From contig CAJMAO010000065.1 of NCBI GenBank assembly GCA_905211345.1, positions 1-9,117 of the forward strand: a stretch of 9,117 bases of DNA, given 5' to 3'. Position 1 is the stretch's first letter, and the number at the start of each line of letters is the position of its first letter. Below the pieces are notes generated by a model. That model did no database searches. It was not told the origin of the DNA and saw only the letters and a list, made by a program, of their open reading frames with translations. Below are positions 6,649 to 9,117 of the stretch, piece after piece. Source of the DNA: an uncultured Prevotella sp. GTDB lineage: Bacteria; Bacteroidota; Bacteroidia; Bacteroidales; Bacteroidaceae. Made by a program: the position numbers and the translations under genes.

Positions 6649-6705
6649 TCATTATCGCCAACTAACAACCAAATCTTAACCAATAACCTAAAAACAAAGA
6701 ATACC

Positions 6706-7278
6706 ATGACTGACGACAATCACCCGTTCATGCCCCAGCGCGGCAATTACCGCAACCTGATTGTCTACCAAAAGGCGGAGTGCATCTACGACATCACGTA
6801 CTACTTCGCCCACAAGTTCCTCGAGAAGGGCGACAGGACAATCGACCAAATGGTGCAGGCGGCGCGGTCATGCAAGCAGAACATAGCCGAGGGTAGTGCG
6901 GCCAGCACCACCTCGAAGGAAACCGAACTGAAGCTCACCAACGTTGGACGGGCAAGCCTGCAGGAGCTGCTGGCCGACTATGAGGACTACCTGCGCGTGC
7001 GCGGCCTGACGACGTGGGAGCTTAACAGCGACAAGGCCGCCAAGACGCGCGCCGTGTGCAGCAAGCACAACGACAGCGCATACTACCGCGAGGCCGTAAC
7101 GCTAAGGAGCGACGAAACCGTGGCCAACATCGCCATCACGCTAATCCACCAGACCGACGCCTTGCTGAGGAAATTCATCGAAAGGCTGAAACGCGACTTC
7201 GTCGAGGGCGGCGGCCTGCGCGAGGAGATGTATAGGGCAAGGACAGAGTGGCTGAAAAGGAACAAAGGAAGAAGATGA
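6706..7278 (+). CDS. Four-helix-bundle protein, S23 / 23S rRNA intervening-sequence protein family
   Basis: 190-residue protein of the family first seen inside 23S rRNA intervening sequences and related to the Avd accessory protein of diversity-generating retroelements. Hallmarks are NYRNLIVYQKAECIYDITYYF (14-34), QMVQAARSCKQNIAEGSAA (48-66) and VGRASLQELLADYEDYLRV (80-98), then a helical C-terminal part (134-162) and a basic tail (RTEWLKRNKGRR). Family members generally form pentameric barrels with a basic surface; the molecular role is not established. The frame is open upstream to the GTG at 6559, but those 49 codons are encoded by the palindromic repeat, so I chose the ATG at 6706 after an A-rich leader. 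The gene is bracketed by near-identical repeats: copy 1 ends 57 nt before it and copy 2 starts 12 nt after it. No 23S rRNA is adjacent, so this is not a classical rRNA insertion. Confidence 0.88.
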   Translation: MTDDNHPFMPQRGNYRNLIVYQKAECIYDITYYFAHKFLEKGDRTIDQMVQAARSCKQNIAEGSAASTTSKETELKLTNVGRASLQELLADYEDYLRVRGLTTWELNSDKAAKTRAVCSKHNDSAYYREAVTLRSDETVANIAITLIHQTDALLRKFIERLKRDFVEGGGLREEMYRARTEWLKRNKGRR

Positions 7279-7290
7279 GAAAACCAATAA

Positions 7291-7470
7291 GATAATCGGC
7301 CCGATGGGTATGATGAGCATGATGGGAGATAGGGCCAATGAGCCGAATAAGCCGAATAAGCCGAATAAGCCAAATACGCCGTGGATGGCAGCAGTTTGGG
7401 CGTATTTGGCATATTTGGCTCATTGGGCTTATTTCCCATCAGGCTTATCCGACCCATTGGGCTTATCTCC
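7291..7470. repeat. Large palindromic repeat, copy 2 (downstream of the four-helix-bundle gene)
   Basis: About 180 bp, in the same orientation as copy 1 and offset by 821 bp. Shared blocks are 7312-7326, 7396-7437 and 7453-7470. It folds back on itself: CCAATGAGCC on the left matches the complement of GGCTCATTGG on the right, and AAATACGCC matches GGCGTATTT. It differs from copy 1 by an expanded run of the 9-mer GCCGAATAA in its left arm and a diverged stretch at about 7438-7452. Confidence 0.85.
7342..7371. repeat. 9-nt tandem repeat GCCGAATAA, three exact units
   Basis: Three exact GCCGAATAA units (7342-7368) are followed by the variant GCCAAATAC and a final GCC. They lie in the left arm of palindromic copy 2. 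Copy 1 lacks this run, so it is an expansion within the repeat. The opposite arm carries complementary-type 9-mers (GGCTTATTT, GGCATATTT), keeping the stem possible. Confidence 0.9.
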
Positions 7471-7473
7471 AGC

Positions 7474-7497
7474 AAGCCTCTCAAGGCTTACCTTTTG
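7474..7497 (+). terminator. Possible weak terminator hairpin
   Basis: AAGCCT-CTCA-AGGCTT (7474-7489) forms a 6-bp stem with a 4-nt loop, followed by ACCTTTT. It lies just after palindromic copy 2 and could end the plus-strand transcript of the four-helix-bundle gene. The stem is short and the T run is only four. Confidence 0.3.
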
Positions 7498-7523
7498 GCA
7501 GCCGGTTCGCCGCCTATTGTAAC

Positions 7524-7564
7524 GCAAAACGCCGCCTTCTGCAATGCAGGAGGCGGCGTTTTGC
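7524..7564. terminator. Bidirectional hairpin terminator between convergent genes
   Basis: A 41-nt near-perfect palindrome centred at 7544. The outer stem GCAAAACGCCGCCT pairs with AGGCGGCGTTTTGC, then one T-G position, then CTGCA/TGCAG around the centre. On either strand the GC-rich stem is preceded by AAAA and followed by TTTT, so it can work as an intrinsic terminator in both directions. It separates the plus-strand transcript from the minus-strand prenyl synthase ending at 7596. Each half resembles the 22-bp repeat unit at 1564-1651. Confidence 0.72.
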
Positions 7565-7595
7565 AACTTATTGGTTGTCAGACAATTATAAAGCT

Positions 7596-8576
7596 TCAGC
7601 TGTTGCGCTTCACGACAAAGTCGAGATATGCCGTGAGGCTCTTCTTAAGGGCGGGGTCGCCCACCTCGATCCTGATGAAGGCCATGGCCTCGTCGTGCAG
7701 TTCCTGCATACGGCGTTCGGCGTATTCTATGCCGCCGTTGGCCTTGGTGAACGCCACAAGGCGGGCTATTTCGTCAGTCGCCACCGTGCCGTCCTTGACC
7801 TTGCGGGCTATAGCAAGCATCTCCTTGTCGCCAGTGGAGCGCAGGGCGTAAATGGCGGGCAGGGTGAGTTTGCCTTCGGCCATGTCGTTGCCGGTAGGCT
7901 TGCCTATCTCAGCGGAGTCGTAATAATCGAAGATGTCGTCGCGTATCTGGAATATGATGCCAAGGGTGCGGCCGAACTTCTTGGCCTCCCCCACCCTGTC
8001 CTCGGGCACTCCGGCCGATATTGCGCCTATGGCGCAGCAGGCTTCAAAGAGGGCGGCGGTCTTGCGGCTTATGATTTTATAGTATGTCTCCTCTGATATT
8101 TCGCTGTCGGCGATGCTCGTAAGCTGAAGTATCTCGCCGTCGGAAAGCGTGCGGCCAAGCTCGGCCAAGTATCTCACAATCACCTCGTTGTGAGTTATCG
8201 AGACGTGCAGCAGGGCCGTTGAGAGGATGTAGTCGCCCACGAGCACGGCCACCTTGTTGTCGTACAGCGCGTTGACCGACGCCTGCCCGCGGCGCTCGCG
8301 GCTCTCGTCAACCACGTCGTCGTGCACGAGCGATGCCGTGTGGAGCAGCTCAAGACCGACCGCGGCGTGCAGCGTGGCATCGTTTACCGTGCCGTAATTC
8401 TTCGCCATAAGCATGATGAGCATGGGGCGCATACGCTTTCCGGCGCGGTTGCGGATGCGCGCGAAGATTTCCTCCTGCAGCTGCCCGTCATGCGTAAGCG
8501 ACGCGTTGAACAAGGCGATGAACTGCTCCAGCTCGTTTGCTATCGGTGATTTTATAATAGGTAAATAGTCAGTCAT
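7596..8576 (-). CDS. Long-chain trans-polyprenyl diphosphate synthase (IspB-like)
   Basis: Head-to-tail prenyltransferase that adds isopentenyl diphosphate units to an allylic starter, probably making the menaquinone side-chain precursor. The 326-residue product shows GKRMRP (46-51), the first Asp-rich motif DDVVD (86-90) in LLHTASLVHDDVVDES, KTAALFEACCAIGA (172-185), the second Asp-rich motif DDIFD (213-217), and GKPTGNDMAEGKLTLP (225-240). Small residues Ala and Ser at 5 and 4 positions before the first motif fit long-chain rather than farnesyl or geranyl products. The frame is open 31 codons further upstream, but the ATG at 8576 (MTDYLPII) lies about 17 nt after a perfect Bacteroidota -7 box. 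An upstream start would place the promoter inside the coding region, so 8576 is chosen. Exact chain length cannot be read from sequence. Confidence 0.94.
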   Translation of the reverse strand: MTDYLPIIKSPIANELEQFIALFNASLTHDGQLQEEIFARIRNRAGKRMRPMLIMLMAKNYGTVNDATLHAAVGLELLHTASLVHDDVVDESRERRGQASVNALYDNKVAVLVGDYILSTALLHVSITHNEVIVRYLAELGRTLSDGEILQLTSIADSEISEETYYKIISRKTAALFEACCAIGAISAGVPEDRVGEAKKFGRTLGIIFQIRDDIFDYYDSAEIGKPTGNDMAEGKLTLPAIYALRSTGDKEMLAIARKVKDGTVATDEIARLVAFTKANGGIEYAERRMQELHDEAMAFIRIEVGDPALKKSLTAYLDFVVKRNS

Positions 8577-8592
8577 GCTACGAAATTTGTTA

Positions 8593-8625
8593 CAAAAGTA
8601 GTTATTTTCTCCGATTTCTTGCAAA
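8593..8625 (-). promoter_or_regulatory. Bacteroidota sigma-ABfr-type promoter for the prenyl synthase
   Basis: Read on the minus strand: TTTG (8625-8622), 21 nt, then TACTTTTG (8600-8593). This is a full match to the Bacteroidota -33 TTTG and -7 TAnnTTTG elements. Transcription should begin around 8586-8588, giving a leader of only about 10 nt before the ATG at 8576. Confidence 0.8.
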
Positions 8626-8632
8626 AAAACAG

Positions 8633-8640
8633 TAACTTTA
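8633..8640 (+). promoter_or_regulatory. Probable -7 box of the polA promoter
   Basis: TAACTTTA matches TAnnTTTG at 7 of 8 positions, 21 nt before the polA ATG. No convincing TTTG lies 19-21 nt upstream, so the -33 element is weak. It lies back to back with the prenyl synthase promoter within the 85-bp divergent gap, so the two promoters overlap. Confidence 0.5.
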
Positions 8641-8661
8641 CACGTAAAAAACCGACAAAAC

Positions 8662-9117
8662 ATGGACAAACTTTTTCTTTTGGACGCTTACGCCTTGATA
8701 TACAGGGCGTATTACGCGTTCATCAAGAACCCCCGCATAAACTCCAAGGGCATGAACACGTCGGCCGTGCTGGGCTTCTGCAACACGCTGCACGAGGTGC
8801 TCACGAAGGAGCGCCCGACGTATCTGGGCGTGGCTTTCGACCCCCACGGCCCCACCTTCCGCAGCGAGGCTTATGCCCAGTATAAGGCGCAGCGCGAGGA
8901 AACGCCCGAGGACATACGCCGCTCCGTGCCGATAATCAAAGAGGTGCTGGCGGCCATGCGCATACCGGTGCTCGAGGCCGAGGGCTTCGAGGCCGACGAC
9001 GTAATCGGCACCCTTGCAGGTCAGGCCGGCCGGGAGGGCATCAGGACTTACATGCTTACGCCCGACAAGGACTACGGCCAGCTGGTGGGCGGCAACGTGG
9101 TGATGTACCGTCCGCGC
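8662..9117 (+). CDS. polA: DNA polymerase I, N-terminal 5'-3' exonuclease part
   Basis: Repair polymerase that also removes RNA primers and fills gaps at Okazaki fragments. Only the first 152 codons are present; the frame runs off the right edge without a stop, while full-length PolA is usually about 900 residues. The visible part belongs to the 5'-3' exonuclease (FEN-like) domain: MDKLFLLDAYALIYRAYYAF (1-20) with D8, GVAFD (56-60) with D60, the FRSEAYAQYKAQR segment (66-78) of the arch, GFEADDVIGTLA (108-119) with E110, D112 and D113, and TPDKDYGQLV (133-142) with D135 and D137. These acidic residues are the expected two-metal ligands. The ATG at 8662 is preceded by an A-rich leader without a Shine-Dalgarno sequence. 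It is divergent from the prenyl synthase, with overlapping promoters. A stand-alone exonuclease is possible in principle, but the family pattern favours PolA. Confidence 0.93.
   Translation, partial: MDKLFLLDAYALIYRAYYAFIKNPRINSKGMNTSAVLGFCNTLHEVLTKERPTYLGVAFDPHGPTFRSEAYAQYKAQREETPEDIRRSVPIIKEVLAAMRIPVLEAEGFEADDVIGTLAGQAGREGIRTYMLTPDKDYGQLVGGNVVMYRPR

Noticed and set aside
6461..7290. Diversity-generating retroelement (Avd-like protein)
   Set aside because: The four-helix-bundle gene is related to Avd, but there is no reverse transcriptase and no template/variable repeat pair with adenine-specific differences; the flanking repeats are palindromic and differ at all bases.
7338..8096. Plus-strand open frame across the repeat, terminator and 3' part of the prenyl synthase
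   Set aside because: It begins with repeat-encoded RIS triplets, crosses a terminator hairpin and overlaps a well-supported gene in antisense.
8577..8669. 31-residue N-terminal extension of the prenyl synthase
   Set aside because: An upstream start would put the perfect promoter at 8593-8625 within the coding sequence and add a segment (MSMFCRFFTCK...) unlike the family.
1..9117. CRISPR array, tRNA or rRNA gene, or insertion sequence
   Set aside because: The 22-bp and 9-bp repeats have no unique spacers of CRISPR type. I saw no cloverleaf or rRNA segment and no transposase gene.

Overview
The window looks like a piece of a Bacteroidales chromosome, most likely Prevotella or a close relative with fairly high GC. 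The grounds are: protein sequences of Bacteroidota type; no Shine-Dalgarno sequences before the starts; a textbook Bacteroidota promoter (TTTG, 21 nt, TAnnTTTG) in the divergent gap near 8600; frequent use of ATA for Ile despite the GC-rich coding; and families of short intergenic repeats that I associate with Prevotella genomes. The assignment is an inference from the sequence alone.

Layout. A plus-strand run of housekeeping genes fills the first 6.5 kb: the 3' two thirds of mnmG (tRNA wobble-uridine modification), apt (adenine salvage), uvrC (excision repair nuclease), dtd (D-aminoacyl-tRNA deacylase), a MazG-like nucleotide pyrophosphohydrolase and deoC (deoxyribose-phosphate aldolase). 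A stand-alone four-helix-bundle gene of the 23S rRNA intervening-sequence (S23/IVP) family follows at 6706-7278. Next comes a convergent junction with a strong hairpin terminator, a minus-strand long-chain polyprenyl diphosphate synthase, and, divergent from it, the 5' end of polA, which runs off the window.

The gaps are unusually rich in structure. Two parS-type palindromes (centromere sites for ParB/Spo0J) flank apt at 1353 and 2433. Three gaps (apt-uvrC, uvrC-dtd, dtd-mazG) each hold a head-to-head pair of a GC-rich REP-like repeat; the first contains a run of 14 G. A 22-bp tandem repeat lies upstream of apt and resembles each half of the terminator hairpin at 7524-7564. The four-helix-bundle gene is bracketed by two directly repeated copies (about 180 bp each) of a large imperfect palindrome built from 9-nt units. 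That gene-plus-repeats arrangement is the best candidate here for an undescribed mobile or RNA-level element.

The genes are mostly informational or nucleotide-metabolic: tRNA modification and proofreading (mnmG, dtd), DNA repair and replication (uvrC, polA), and nucleotide salvage or clean-up (apt, MazG-like, deoC). The MazG-like gene and deoC are only 13 nt apart and probably cotranscribed. The parS sites suggest an origin-proximal position, but no parA, parB, dnaA or convincing oriC is visible.
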